Positions 24,404 to 36,279 of a stretch of 64,000 nt of DNA are shown here, one piece after another (positions within the stretch are counted from its first letter, which is position 1; every line of letters begins with the position of its first letter). This DNA comes from Tenodera sinensis (lineage: Eukaryota; Arthropoda; Insecta; Mantodea; Mantidae), in NCBI GenBank assembly GCA_030765045.1, contig CM060962.1, positions 100,924,912-100,988,911 on the forward strand, read 5' to 3'. Under the pieces are notes generated by a model. That model had not been told where the DNA came from, ran no database searches, and saw nothing but the letters and a program-made list of their open reading frames with translations. Position numbers and translations under genes: made by a program.

Positions 24404-25066
24404 TGAAATACTTACTACGTTGTTAAAAATGGTTGTACATCTGTTATTTTTCGCATACTATTTCCCATTGACTAAAAGTGTGTATATTCAGCTGCTGTTC
24501 CTGAAATTTTCATAAGCATCCTGGACAGTGTTCCACACCGACATTTGGGACAAATCAATGTAAGGGTGATGCAAACAATTCTAAGGAAAAGTTGACAATT
24601 TGGTGAACTTGTAAGCCCAGTATTCCTGGCTACCCAAAACGCAAACGCCACTCCCTCAGAGCCGATTTCTAGTGCCATTTAGATCAGCATATGTAACTGC
24701 TACGAGCTTTTAAACAAATCGATGGCACACGTCACTCAAGATAGGGAATTACCGAAGGGTCATTGCATATCTTCCAAACATGGTAAGTCCATTTATATGG
24801 CTTTTAGAGTCTGTACCCCAATCTATGTCACTGTTATGACATTGGTAGTTAAACACACACGGAGAAATTATGTGTCATATTCTAGTTTTGACTTAATTTC
24901 AGAGCTGCAGGGACCAGAATAGGAAAGTGATGGTAGTATATGTATTAATCATATACTTAATTTTACATAAATTGTACAAAAGACTCACTCACTAGAAAAA
25001 TACATGGTTTAATGACTGCTAAACTTACAACGAAAAATACTCGAAATCTCTCTCTGCCTCCCCCCC
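24404..25066. other. Unassigned sequence
   Basis: Short frames without recognisable motifs. Confidence 0.4.
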
Positions 25067-25097
25067 CCCCCACACACACACACAAACACTCATGCCT

Positions 25098-25157
<60 letters not shown>
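25067..25157. repeat. (CA)n microsatellite preceded by poly(C)
   Basis: A C run near 25,060-25,070 passes into CA repeats, is interrupted once by aaacactcatgcctat, then continues as a pure (CA)n run to 25,157. Confidence 0.96.
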
Positions 25158-25160
<3 letters not shown>

Positions 25161-25524
25161 TCTACATACATACCTATAAGCTCAAATATAAAATATCAGA
25201 TGGAAAGTGCTTTATCAGTATATGGAAGTCTTCAAATGCAGTGCAACTATCTTATGTCGGTGGAAAGTATTAATTCACTTCAGGGAAGTGCGGAAGCAAA
25301 GAGACTAGGTGCCACGAATTCGTTCAAACGCGCTAACAGTGCAATTATATTGATTTTAGATAGCTGCTGGTATTTACCTGCATATACAAGTTATCTATAT
25401 TGAGTGTAGCACATGATGCAAGTGTGCCAAGATTAGTTGTTGTGGCCTTCCAATATGAGATAGGAGATACTGCACCATTCCGCTGGATCTCCTGCCTTGT
25501 CTGCTTTGCCTCACTGAAGATACC
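25158..25524. other. Unassigned sequence
   Basis: A 103-codon frame that begins in the CA repeat runs through here. I see no supporting motif. Confidence 0.4.
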
Positions 25525-25536
25525 GTCAAGGGAATC

Positions 25537-25769
25537 GTCGGTCTGGGTGGCTCAGTTGGTTAGACGCTGGCCTAGTGACCCCAAGGTCGCGGGTTCAATC
25601 CCGGCCCAGGCCGATGGTTTTTAAGTGTGCTTAAAAACGACAGCTCCATGTCAGTAGATTTACTGGCATGTAAAAGAACTCCTGCGGGACAAAATTCCGA
25701 CACACCGGCGACGTGATCCTGGCAATTGACAGCGTCGCTAAACAACAAAAATATTTATTTATTTATTTA
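25537..25769 (+). mobile_element. tRNA-derived SINE, family D, full length
   Basis: tRNA-like head tctgggtggctcagttggtt with A-box-like sequence, and B box gggttcaatcccgg about 40 bp later. The body contains gacagctccatgtcagtag and ccgacacaccggcgacgtg, and the tail is (attt)n. A perfect 12-bp target-site duplication gtcaagggaatc lies at 25,525-25,536 and 25,770-25,781. An inverted copy of the same family is at 38,858-39,040. Confidence 0.92.
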
Positions 25770-25869
25770 GTCAAGGGAATCCACTTAGCAAATGATAATG
25801 AAATCCTAAATACATATTACTGATGATTGTTTGGACAGCCAACCAAGACATTTTGGCTCCATGGATTCT

Positions 25870-25910
25870 TTTTTTTAAATTAACGTCCTCCAACATTGTG
25901 TCATATCGGA
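25870..25910 (-). mobile_element. 3' fragment of SINE family C
   Basis: Read on minus, this short segment matches the last ~40 bp of the copy at 22,137 (tccgatatgaca, then ggaggacgttaattt) and has an A-rich tail. It is a strongly 5'-truncated insertion. Confidence 0.6.
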
Positions 25911-26013
25911 CGACCATGGATTCATTATCTAATTAGTGGACCGCTGGAACATTTTTATATATTGAGAAAGCGATCACCTGCAAATGGCATCATTCATGTA
26001 CCGTTCGTTCGTT

Positions 26014-26119
26014 GGTCCGTCCGTCCGTCCGTCCCTCCCTCCATCCCTCCGTCCCTCCATCCCTCCATCCCTCCATCCCTCCATCCCTCCATCCCTCCAT
26101 CCATCCCTCCATCCATCAG
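26014..26119. repeat. (CCGT)n to (CCAT/CCCT)n microsatellite
   Basis: Tetranucleotide tract that drifts from GTCC to CCTC/CATC units; three overlapping Pro/Ser-rich frames result from it. Confidence 0.92.
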
Positions 26120-26224
26120 GAGGGCCTCAAAGCATACATTTCAGTGAAATCCCGAATTTTTTGGGTGGAATGCAACATTTTCTCTAGAGAAGGTACGTGC
26201 TGAAATTAACACGATGCACAGAAA

Positions 26225-26335
26225 TCGTGTAATTCGCCTTTCCTGAACAAGGTAAACGCCAGGAAAAACCTTATCCAGCTCACATGCCCCAAACGAAATT
26301 CGAACTCAGACCACCAGTATAATTTTGTGGACATA
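26225..26335 (-). mobile_element. Diverged SINE family C fragment
   Basis: Read on minus, gagttcgaatttcgtttggg followed by aaggtttttcctgg parallels gagttcggatctcgtttagg and gaggtttttcctt of the copy at 22,137. It retains a B-box-like element, but the head and the 3' end are not clear. Confidence 0.5.
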
Positions 26336-27681
26336 CCATCCTTTGTCACAGAGGTTAGCACTTTAATTCTCTGTGTACTAGATTATTTTTAAACTTGATT
26401 TTGTGTCGAACTATTTCATCTTCACAGTTAATCGTGTTTCAGACCGAAGTTTGAAACTTGCTGTTCTCTCGTCAATGACTCCAGCAGCAGCAGCTAATTC
26501 TGCCAAACGATAGCGCAGGTGCTCAAGGCATCTCAGAGGATGGAGATTATAATTTGCCATCCATATTGAAACAGTCATTCCAGGGGAAAAGCTTTCGTAC
26601 ACGAGCAGACATTTCCAACGCAGTGAAGCGCGAGATTGCAATCTTTGACTGTGAGAAAGCTGAATGCTATTCGCTACCTTCCTCATCTTTGACAAGGAAT
26701 GATCGACAGTTTCTCAAAATGTGTTGGTTGGTTCTTAGGTTGAATATTTACACAGAACTCCATTTAGCATTACCACCTTAACGGTAAACACAAAATGTGG
26801 TAAACAAACTAACTGCTCTTTTGTAGTGTTGTCTCAACAAAGCTTTCACCGGGTAACTAATTTTACATTTATGCTGTCACAGGCTTGACCTAGGAATCCC
26901 AACAACTTAATTTATTTTAATTTTTTTAAGATAAAGTCAGTTAACTGCCACTGTGATGGCAACTGACGACATCTTTTGCGGTATTATTATTGGAAATTCT
27001 GTATATCAGACAATAACAGAGAACTGCAAATATTGGAACGAACGGGGAACCTTTGTGTTCCATGCTACGAAAGAGGCAGGTTCCATGATTTCCTTATGTG
27101 TATTTAAACGTTCTCACATTCAAAGTATATTTGTATATTAATTATTTTGCAAATGTTAAATAAATGTTTAGATTCTTTATTATGTCTTTATTTTGCTCCA
27201 CGATCTTAGTCTAGTTATCGAGCCCCGACCTAGCCTTTACTTGGATTTAAGTTAGGTAGTCAAGGTAGCTGATTTCTATGTGTTAAGGTATTGTAGTACT
27301 CAAAACTTAGGACACGTTTACTGGCGCGCCAAGTCAAACACTGAGTGATTAGGACGTGTGCACGAACAAAAGTTTCATATAAAATTCCACTGCTAGAGTA
27401 ACGCATCTGGAAAGCCCTTGACACAATTATACATCAGAAACTAATATTAAAATCCGCAGGTAAGGCTTACTTCACATTTAGCTTCAGGTCATCCACGAAG
27501 TCCCATTATGTTATCTTACAAGTCGCCGGAAGTGGCCGATGTTGCTTTTCTCCAGATAGAGTGCAGTGACCGTTTATTGCTCCTGTCTTATTGGGAATGG
27601 TAACTCCAGATCCCCAGTCAACATACCACGACAAATGGATGGTTTAGGGTATTACAAGCCCATTTCTATTGAAGTAATATC
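26336..27681. other. Unassigned sequence, 1.3 kb
   Basis: Contains opposing frames of 94 (minus) and 75 (plus) codons around 26,411-26,781. The plus-strand peptide has a weak mariner-like flavour (LKQSFQGKSF, then NAVKREIAIF), which is not enough to call. Confidence 0.35.
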
Positions 27682-27693
27682 AGCGACGTAACC

Positions 27694-27899
27694 CTCAGCA
27701 AAGTGGCCCGGGTTCGATGTCAGGCAACCGTATGTGGAACTGGTGGTGGACGAAGCGGCGCTGGGGCGGGTTTCCTCCGGGTTCTCCAGTTTCCCCCGCA
27801 ATCTCATTCCACCAGTGCTCCATCTTCAATCCATGTATCAGCAGTGTCTTTGCATGCGGTGCCGTAGTAGTAAAAGCGGGCGTTAAATACTACCAAAAA
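27694..27899 (+). mobile_element. tRNA-Ser-like SINE, family A, short 3' module, 5'-truncated
   Basis: Begins near the B box (gggttcgatgtcaggcaacc) and keeps the whole body and the 3' module to gcgggcgttaaatactacc. A perfect 12-bp target-site duplication agcgacgtaacc lies at 27,682-27,693 and 27,900-27,911. The A box and the 5' half of the tRNA-like head are missing. Confidence 0.9.
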
Positions 27900-27911
27900 A
27901 GCGACGTAACC

Positions 27912-28318
27912 AGGAATATGTAGCACAGTTTACACAGGACTAGGTCGAATTTCAGATTGTAGTGCAACTCTACTACAGTCAAATCTTTCTTGCTTCCCAT
28001 TGCATCAACAAATACACTGCAGCAATTTACGCCACCTTGCAGAAAGGGCGCTTTAGTTTGCTTGTCATAGATGACGCTTCATAGAGCTCCAGTATGGCCT
28101 CTTTTTCAATACACTCCACATCATTTCAACCTCAAGCTATCCACATTTGTACATAGAAGTCTAATGTGAAGGTGTAAATGATAGTTTAGATCAGTGGGTG
28201 AACATTTCTATCATTTACAGCACTGATATTGCAAATGAACTGTATGGTGGCAGAAATGGCACAGATTTTTTTTAAAGATGCGCACTATTTAACCAAACGG
28301 ATCATGTCAGATTATAAA
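27912..28318. other. Unassigned sequence
   Basis: No recognised feature. Confidence 0.4.
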
Positions 28319-28412
28319 TTGAGTGAGTGAGTGAGTGAGTGAGTGAGGGGTGAGTGAGTGAGTGAGTGAGTGAGTGAGTGAGTGAGTGAGTGAGTGAGTG
28401 AGTGAGTGAGTG
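28319..28412. repeat. (GAGT)n microsatellite
   Basis: Near-perfect tetranucleotide repeat with one gaggggtga interruption. Confidence 0.96.
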
Positions 28413-29501
28413 GGCAGCTAGATAATTTGGGCACCAGATGATGAATTAATGTGATAAATTTATTGCCCTTTAAATTTAAAGAGAAAAGGGCCATTTGCCT
28501 GCTAAGGATATAGGAAAATCGTAGTTTCGTAACTCAGTACCCAGGATTCTTCGAAAAATTAGAGACACCCTATCCCTACACTAAGGAGGTAATAATTTTA
28601 TAACTATAGTTTAATAATTATGATATCCCCTAATATTTATCAGCGGAGAGGCTTAGAAGTCCCGAAGTTCCAGAAAGTAGTCCAAAATTTGTGTATCTGT
28701 CTATCCAGGTACTTCTCTACCGTTTTATTGTTCCTAAAATACTCAGTCGTCAATCATTTCGTTAATCGAAACATATCACAAAAGAAGTATTAAGATTGAA
28801 CTATGTTTTTCAAGGGTTTTCTGTAAGTTTTGTACGCAGTTTCCTGCTCATATCGACAGTTCTTTTTCGTTTTTGGTAATCCAAATGAAAACTGATATGA
28901 CGTACAGAACTGCCGTAATTTATACTTAATGTGAGAGAGCATGAGTAAAACATGATAGGATATAAAACGTACCAAATGTGTTCTCGGCATCAAGTATCCT
29001 GGTCATTGTTGGTTGCTTTCGCTTTAAAGAGTGTTTCTTTCTTTCATAGATCTCGGACTTTCGCGAACCCTCCTTCAAAAACGTGGATTTTCTTTTAATT
29101 TCGGCCCACGCATCAAATACTCTCGTATTTTAATTCATCAGAAACTAAGAAATCTAACTATAGGTTTTTCAGGAACCTATGAAAGCATTTCTTGCTAGTA
29201 GTGACATGAATTTCCTGAGACATGGCAAGAGTTGCAGCAAAGGGAGCAACTCTAAAACTGGCAAATTTAACAAAATTAATGGGGGAGTGTATGTAATCAA
29301 AATAACTTCTTTACGTATGAAGTGTAACCTGGTACTGAATGGTAAGCATTCCCTTTCATTGAGAATTTCACGCAATATCGCGAACAAAAAGTTTGATACC
29401 ATTTAGCTGATAAATGTTAAATGTGTACAGGTATCAGACAATGATTGCTACTCTGTTAATTCACCAAAGTGCTACAAGTTTAGTTAAATAAACGTCCCTA
29501 C
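28413..29501. other. Unassigned sequence
   Basis: Two overlapping 75- to 77-codon frames on opposite strands (29,169-29,406) have no recognisable motif. Confidence 0.4.
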
Positions 29502-29809
29502 TACTTTTCTTTTTCTTCTTCATCTGATTACCCTCCCCATATGGAGGACTTACACCCCCTAGGTCAGATGTCTGTTGGGGAGCAGACGAACCTATGGACC
29601 AAGCAGAGTGGAGACCTCGAAGGGGTGATCAGGCCAACACCAGGTGCGATAGTAAATGCAGGCGGAATGGTGAATGAAAAGGTGATGATGGAGTAGTTAT
29701 TGGAATGAGTGGCGGGGAAAACCGGAGAATACCCGCCCAGGTGACGCTTTGTCCACCACGAATACCACAACGGGTCCCTGGGACAGAACTCGGGCCGTCT
29801 TGGTGATAG
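29502..29809 (-). mobile_element. tRNA-Ser-like SINE, family A, long 3' module, 5'-truncated
   Basis: Read on minus it starts inside the tRNA-like head (ctatcaccaagacggcccg), runs through the body and ends in the long module: tccataggttcgtctgctcc, caacagacatctgaccta, then gggggtgtaagtcctcc and a purine-rich tail. It holds the satellite-equivalent segment once, and lacks the short cctaggcattgacttgtaag stretch present in the copy at 14,326. Its 3' terminus closely matches the sequence at the right edge of the 57-kb satellite. Confidence 0.86.
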
Positions 29810-29829
29810 TTGGAATAAAATATTAAAAG

Positions 29830-29960
29830 TTGAGTAGTTTCAGCCGTGTGTGGATAGTGTTTAAGAGGTGGAATGAGGACTGAAAAGCTCAATGCCGCAG
29901 AAGGATTTGAACCACGAATCTACGCTTCCAGCGCGGCTTTTCTAACCACTTATGTGTTTA
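29830..29960 (-). mobile_element. tRNA-derived SINE, family E, minus copy
   Basis: Read on minus: aagtggttagaaaagccgcg, then gcgtagattcgtggttcaaa (B-box region) and gcattgagcttttcagtcct. It matches the plus copy at 30,151. The long-type family A SINE sits directly to its left. Confidence 0.66.
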
Positions 29961-30150
29961 AAAGCAGTAAGATTTTTGGCAAAAATAAATAGTACCTAAT
30001 TACCATCTAAAGGTTACTTAAACCAGGGACATGAAGTACTTAAAACTTGTAAGTCGCTCTTGCGGTATTTATCTCTGATGTGAGATTCCTTGTGGTCTAC
30101 CGGGGAAAAAGTACGAATCGGTTGGGGAATTTAATGTCATACTGGCAAGT

Positions 30151-30310
30151 TGGCCGTGGTAGTTTAGTGGTTAGAGCAGCCGCACGTGAAGCGTAGATCC
30201 GTGGTTCAAAACCCGGATATGGCATTGAATTTTTCAGTCCTGATTCCACCCCTTAGTCAATTAAATGTTTCACACGAGGTTGTGCTGAAAGTATTTTATC
30301 TAATTGCTGC
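30151..30310 (+). mobile_element. tRNA-derived SINE, family E, plus copy
   Basis: tRNA-like head gccgtggtagtttagtggtt (A box) and gatccgtggttcaaaacccg (B box), followed by gcattgaatttttcagtcct and attccacccctta as in the minus copy 190 bp to the left. The 3' limit is uncertain. Confidence 0.66.
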
Positions 30311-33300
30311 GTCGAGAACGCTCGAGAATACATATTATAAGAGCTTTTCCATTTGAATCCGAATCCCACCCATACCAGTTGCTCAAACCTTTCCTCCCTG
30401 AACTTTGATTTTGTCTACATCAACTCCATTTCTTACTTCCGCACCAACGTATTAGAGCATCTGGAATACGAGAATAGCAGTGATTGCCAGATGCCATTCT
30501 TCCTTTACCATATTTTGTTTCCAGTTCATATACTGGAACGCATTTAGTCGCTCTTCTTGGCAGGAGGCACCCCAAGGATCATTCTTAAGTACTTCATTAC
30601 TTTCTATGGTTATCGCGGTTATCCGTTGGTTTGGCACGTTACTCCACTGTTGTAATGGTCTTAACTTTTACAGCAGGAAAATGTATGCATTCCTTGTTCT
30701 CGTCCGTTTGTGTTTTCTAGCTGGATTTATATGCCTTGTCGTCTTTAAACAGTCCTTCTTGAATAGTTAATTGTAAATTCATCACATAAGTTTACCAATA
30801 TGTATGTAAATATTTTAGTTGCTTTAATATACTTCTTTGCACATGAGTTAGGCTATTTCTCCTCACAAAATATAACGGTAAACTAAATATTAAATAAACC
30901 ATAATACGCTTAGATTCTCGACAACAGCTGTGCTTAAGCACCAGTAGTAAATTATTTTTGCTTCAAACGCACCCTATATAGTCTATGACCTTTGGCGAGC
31001 CCTCGTTCCACTAGCGATGGCTGGCTGCATTAATTAGCTGAAAATACCAAGGATGTCAATGAGGTTGGTGATGGAACAATGGGATAGACAGGTTTTACCT
31101 TGATTTTCGAACCACATTAAAAGTGGTTCTGTTAACCGAGTCACTTAAGATACTTGGATCGTAAATGTTGCAAACGTTGAATTTGCAAATATCCCATATT
31201 TTATAAATTATACATTTATATCAAAAAGCTAGATTTAGTTTTATTTAGCGAAGATTCTGCATTCACTTCGTCACAGCCAGTTTAATAACTGTAACTTACC
31301 GCAAATAAGGAGATTAAAGAATGACAATAGTAATATGAGAATGGAAACCCGTTCACTGAAACTATGTTAACATAAAAAGGAGCAACGCTGAGCTTTGAAA
31401 TAAATGGATCTGTGTGAAGGGCGCAAAAATTACCAAATGAATTTGCCTTCCTATGCAGTCCATACATTTATACGGAATTTTATTTTGTCTGTCACCACAA
31501 GTCATTTCCCTGTAAATGGTATACTTAGAAGAAGTTATATTACAAGCCGAGGCTTGAGCACTAACATTCCCTTTATATGAATCATCACTGTAGCATTTTC
31601 TGTGTATTTTTTATTATTATTCCCTAATTAGCCAGCTTGAATACAAATGCATTCAATTTATTATCATTGTATGTTCATTTAATTAAGAAAAACAGAATTT
31701 TGTTGCATTACCGACTAAATCTCTAAAAAGTAAAATTTCCCAAATAACATTTAGCTTTGTCGGACATAAAAATTACAGATTAATACTAGGATAGGGTTTC
31801 CATTCCTTGAGATTTTGAGTTTAAGAAAGCTTGCAGGGTGATTCACTTCAGTGTTTTGCATAAGTACAGCAGCGTAAAACAAACTAAAGACCCTTCATAC
31901 TCAATTTTCGACCAGATTTCAAAGAAATAAAGCGAAAACAGAACGATTGTTTCAACACTATTATGAAAAAAAGATCTAAGCCGTTTTAGAATCAGAATCC
32001 AAGTTGCGTGGTTACCTTTCTAGCCTTTTAAATGCTTAAACCTAACCCTTATATGGGAATGCCTAGGTATGCACAAATATTGGGTGACATTCCCAAACTT
32101 CAGATTCTCGTCTTTTGTTCTTAGCTTTTTACTCTTTTAAGACTATTCAAATTTTTTTCCGTTCCTTTTAGATTTACAATATACACTATTTGAATATTGT
32201 CATGGAAATTTGACAGCATTATTTTAACAAACAGTGTGCTTTTGAATTCAGTGTTTGTACAATTCAATGCAATATTGATCCTTACAAAAAGTGTAATATA
32301 TTTCCTTATTTTACATTGGAATTTAAAACTTATACATAGTGTGATGCTGGATTATCATGAATTAAATAGGATGAATTATATACAAATTTTAAAACTTTGA
32401 ACTAGGTATATATTTACATCGCGTGGTTAATTTTATGATAACCAGTACTTTCCTACTTTTAGAATAATGTTCTTATCATTCATCTTGTGAGGCAAATATT
32501 TTTAACATATATAGAAGGCAGAAATTACAGTTCAGCACCGAATATTCTAGAACAATAAAAATGTTTGTGTTTACAAATTTGCTTATGGGGAAGAAACGGA
32601 CATATCGATCCCTGTATGCCGGTGTTGCTACAAGTTGCTTTTTATATTTGGCTAAGAACTTACAAAAGGCGTATCTGAACCTTTATTACTACCCGTTTTA
32701 AAAAACATGACATTATTTAAGCTTTCTTATTGCTTGTAATGGTGTCTTAAAACATTAATTTCACCTATTTACGATTGTGGATTCCGTGCTTGCTCCCTAG
32801 GATATACCTTGGTAATGGTACAACAAATGAAAGGGATAAGACGCATAAAGAAAGAATAGAACAAGTCTGGAGAATTTAACAAAGTGCTTATTTACATATC
32901 GGTACGATGGCCTTACTGTCATTTCACGCAAAGCTTATTTTAGGGTAAAGACATAAAACAGCAATCTTACTAGATAACATGATCCACAACTATTTTCTTA
33001 AGTTTCTCGAGTAAAGAGATTGCTAGTTCCAATATCTCTTGTGGTACACGATGTAGGCGAATTGTTCTGGAATGGTAGATACTTCCAAATATTCAATTGC
33101 ACAGTAGGCTGAGTGGATCTGGATCATCCTTGGACAGAATTCATTTATTGAAGGATGTATAACACTGGTCCCCCAGCTCTGAAGCCACAAGCACCTTTGT
33201 ATAGAAGGTGGCCTCATGGCATTACAAGGCTCTATACAAATTTTGAAAATTCATTTGTACACCACCTCTTAAAGTGGCTTTATATGAATCTGTATTGTTA

Positions 33301-34114
33301 CTGCTCTGAACTTCTATTTTAAATTATTCTTGTTTCATCCTGTTCTTTAACAATTTGTATGTATATCAACAATTTAATTTAAGTTAGTATTCATTGATAT
33401 TTAAGCAATCTACCTTGTAGAGAGATTTATTAAATAAATAACATTAGATCTTCTGTGTAAGGTCCTATATTTCACAGGTAGTAGGTACCAAATATCTAAG
33501 GAGAGTGCGCGTAAGAAATTAAATTACCTTATATGAACGCCAGAAATACTTGCAATAAAGCACTTTTTCACCATAGCTAACTCTAATCAACAATTCACGG
33601 CATTCTTGGGATTCCCCTTCATCAAAGGGCTTAATTTTACTGTAGCCCTCTACGGCTTTTATTGTTTCTTATTCGAAAATCATTCTGCTTGACCTAGTTC
33701 TCTGAATTAGGATACTATGATCAGAACACTATTTCGCTAAATAAGGTTTTAGAAGTAATGTTTTAGTAGAACAAGGTAAAGTGATGCTAGAATTACGCCA
33801 TAATATTTACATGAAAACTTCGATTCTGAATTGAAACAGCAATGTAAATTTCAGACCAAAGGTAGATAAGTATACTAATAACATGTTTAGGTTTAGCTCC
33901 AGTAATAGCAAACAAACTGGTTACATATCGTAACTTCAGCCTGAAACTTGCAATAATTATTTCCTTGTATTGCGGATGTTATGATACAGATTATCAAATG
34001 GGCCTTATTATTTTAACTGCGCAAACGAAAACAAGTTCAAAAGCTTCATTTTCTTTTCTTTCTTTTTTTTTAACCCCAAAGGAAACCCGTCCTTCAATCC
34101 GATTACCTCTGGGT
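30311..34114. other. Unassigned AT-rich sequence, 3.8 kb
   Basis: Only short, unrecognised frames, the longest near 30,480-30,770. No tRNA-like boxes, terminal repeats or transposase motifs are visible to me. Confidence 0.4.
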
Positions 34115-34245
34115 TTTCATTTCAATGTTAAGACATTCCTCCAGTCCTTGAACAGATGGTGTAAGCTATTCTTTGCGACGCCCTTAAGAACCATCTCACA
34201 TCTCTTTACAGGACTGCTTCAGAGCTTACAAATCAATGGCTTCAT
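34115..34245 (-). pseudogene. Mariner transposase C-terminal fragment
   Basis: At nucleotide level it matches the mariner remnant at 44,790-44,860 (ggtg-aag--attct-tgcga, then gcttcagag-t--caaatc). Read on minus, one frame gives LKGVAKNSLHHLFKDWRNV, the counterpart of the LKDLA-NDLHRVFEHWQRR segment in that copy and of mariner C-termini generally. Nothing upstream of this block is preserved. Confidence 0.5.
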
Positions 34246-34424
34246 TGCCTGAGCTCCAGCGAGGGAATCAGAAAATGTCCCAAGGGGTAAAATTTGAATC
34301 CTTGCGAGGATCTGTTATAGAGAATTATGTTCAGTCTCCTCAATATTCCACCGGTAGTTGTGATGTGATTCTTGTACTGCCATGATGAATACTCCATTCA
34401 TAATGTTCAGTTCGTTCATTGTAC

Positions 34425-34664
34425 TTTCTTCAGGGAACAGCGGTTGCAGCTTTCCGACTATTGACAAATCACGACTGCTTAGCAAGTCATCTCTACAGAA
34501 TAGGTATCTCAGCCTCACCATTATGTGTCCTGTGTAACGATCCAGCAGAAATGAACGAAGACCACTTGAAGACCTGTGAAGCATTAAGATCAGAAGAAAC
34601 TACAGTTCAAAAGTATTGGAAAGCACGAATGCTAATGGCTTCATTGCCAGATGCAAGGCACTAG
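34425..34664 (+). pseudogene. Non-LTR retrotransposon ORF2 C-terminal fragment with zinc knuckle
   Basis: The frame contains AVAAFRLLTNHDCLASHLYR, then CVLC, nine residues, H, three residues, C (C-x2-C-x9-H-x3-C), followed by YWKARMLMASL and a stop. This pattern (RLxTGHDCLxxHLxR, a C2HC knuckle, YWxAR) is the C-terminal tail found in ORF2 of several arthropod LINEs, after the reverse transcriptase or RNase H. Homology begins about at 34,430, so this is a 5'-truncated copy. Without the RT domain the clade cannot be fixed. The last 80 codons are intact, so the insertion may be fairly young. Confidence 0.65.
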
Positions 34665-36279
34665 AAAACAACAACAGCTTTCTTCAGGGATGTAATATAA
34701 CAATATAATTTTCTGGTCGTAATATATATAACTTTTAAATCCCTCTCCAATATCACGGTCTCCACATTCTATCTGAATGCCACACGTCACGCTTGTAGTA
34801 TCCTTTCTGTTGTTGTTGTTGTTTGTTTCTTTATCAGAAATATAATAGGTGAAAACTGGGCAGCAATGGCACAATTTCAATTTTTGATGCCTCGGCGTAT
34901 TATCAACTGAGAATATTTAGAAATTTGTTCATGCATAAATAATTTTCTAAGAGAAATTAAGGAAATTTATAATTTAACTATTTATAAACGTGTGCGTATT
35001 TGCAGACTTTTTCTTTAGATGTTTTCTTTAGATGTCTATTAGAAATGCCGTTGCAAAATTTTTGGATATGTGTAATCAAAACTTAATTATGTATTTTTAG
35101 ACAACAGTAATCTACTGTGATTTCATCCAGTTTTTAAACTGTCACTTCACTAATTTTTCCTTCACTTCATGAATGTGTTCCAGTTATCACTGCCATTTCC
35201 CTTACTTCGTAACGTAATGACACATACGTACGACGTAGCCTCTTCTTCCGGACGATTCATTCGCTGGAGACGATTCGAATCCCTCGTAATTAAGGCACTC
35301 ACACTCACTGCCCGTCATCGCAGTCGTAACCAACTCGCTTGGAAAATTGCGCGTTCTCCACACCAGGAACACACTCGCTAACTCACTTTCCTAATTTATG
35401 AGACACTCTAACTAATTACGCGGAAATGACTGATTGACTGACTTACTCACGAGAGCACTCGCTTATACAGGGTGGAAGGGAAGTCATTGCATTCCTTCTA
35501 ACATGTGCTTCATAGAAAACAAAAAGGTCTAATGGCATTTTGTTCTTTGATCAGCCGATTTCGAAAAGATAAATATTTTTTGATCCAACTTGGATGAGTA
35601 ACTCCACAGGAATGTAGGAAGATAACAGTTTGTCACTTGTAAGATGCGTAGAGTAACTCATTTCTAACATAGTATCGGTAGTAACTATGTGACATCACAC
35701 AGGTTTTCGAAATAATTGATCATTCAAAAGCAGCTTTTTCACACGTGCAGTAAGTTGACAACGTTGCGTTGAGGTTAGTCAGGGAACTGAACTGGTTTGT
35801 GAATGTAAACAGGTCTGGCACTTTCGCTTTCACTTTAATGTTTTGGGAGCCAACGCTCGTGATTAGCATACACTGGTCCAGTAAACACAGGACAAGGCAG
35901 GGTATTTGTGTTCTCAAGAAGCACCGTTACCGTGTTTGTTTATGTATTGAGCTAGGGAAAGTGACATCCACACAATCTGCACTGTTGCCAGCTTTTCTTT
36001 TTTTTTCCGACAGAACTAAAATATCTCCGTAGGATATGGTCAGAGACAAAAATGTAAGATACAAAATGTGTTCCAAATATCGAGATCTATCACTGGTTTA
36101 AATTAATGTAATGACTTCGTTTCCATCCGGTACAGCTTAGGGAATTCGTAGAGCTCCAGAGACGGGGAAGTTTCAGAAGAATTTGGTAATCATAATAGAA
36201 ATGCCAGAAGCCAGAAGATGTGTCGTTACCGCAGCACCTAGCTGTTTTGTGGCTTAATCACCGAGATGTAGTAAAGAGG
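34665..36279. other. Unassigned sequence, 1.6 kb
   Basis: tacagggtggaagg at 35,465 resembles the outer end of the foldback element at 42,281-42,881 and may be one terminus of a related DNA transposon; I could not find its partner. The rest shows nothing recognisable. Confidence 0.35.

Noticed and set aside
26411..26781. Possible mariner-like peptide on plus and a 94-codon frame on minus
   Set aside because: Only a vague resemblance (a GKSF/F-AVKREI pattern), with none of the catalytic motifs nearby.
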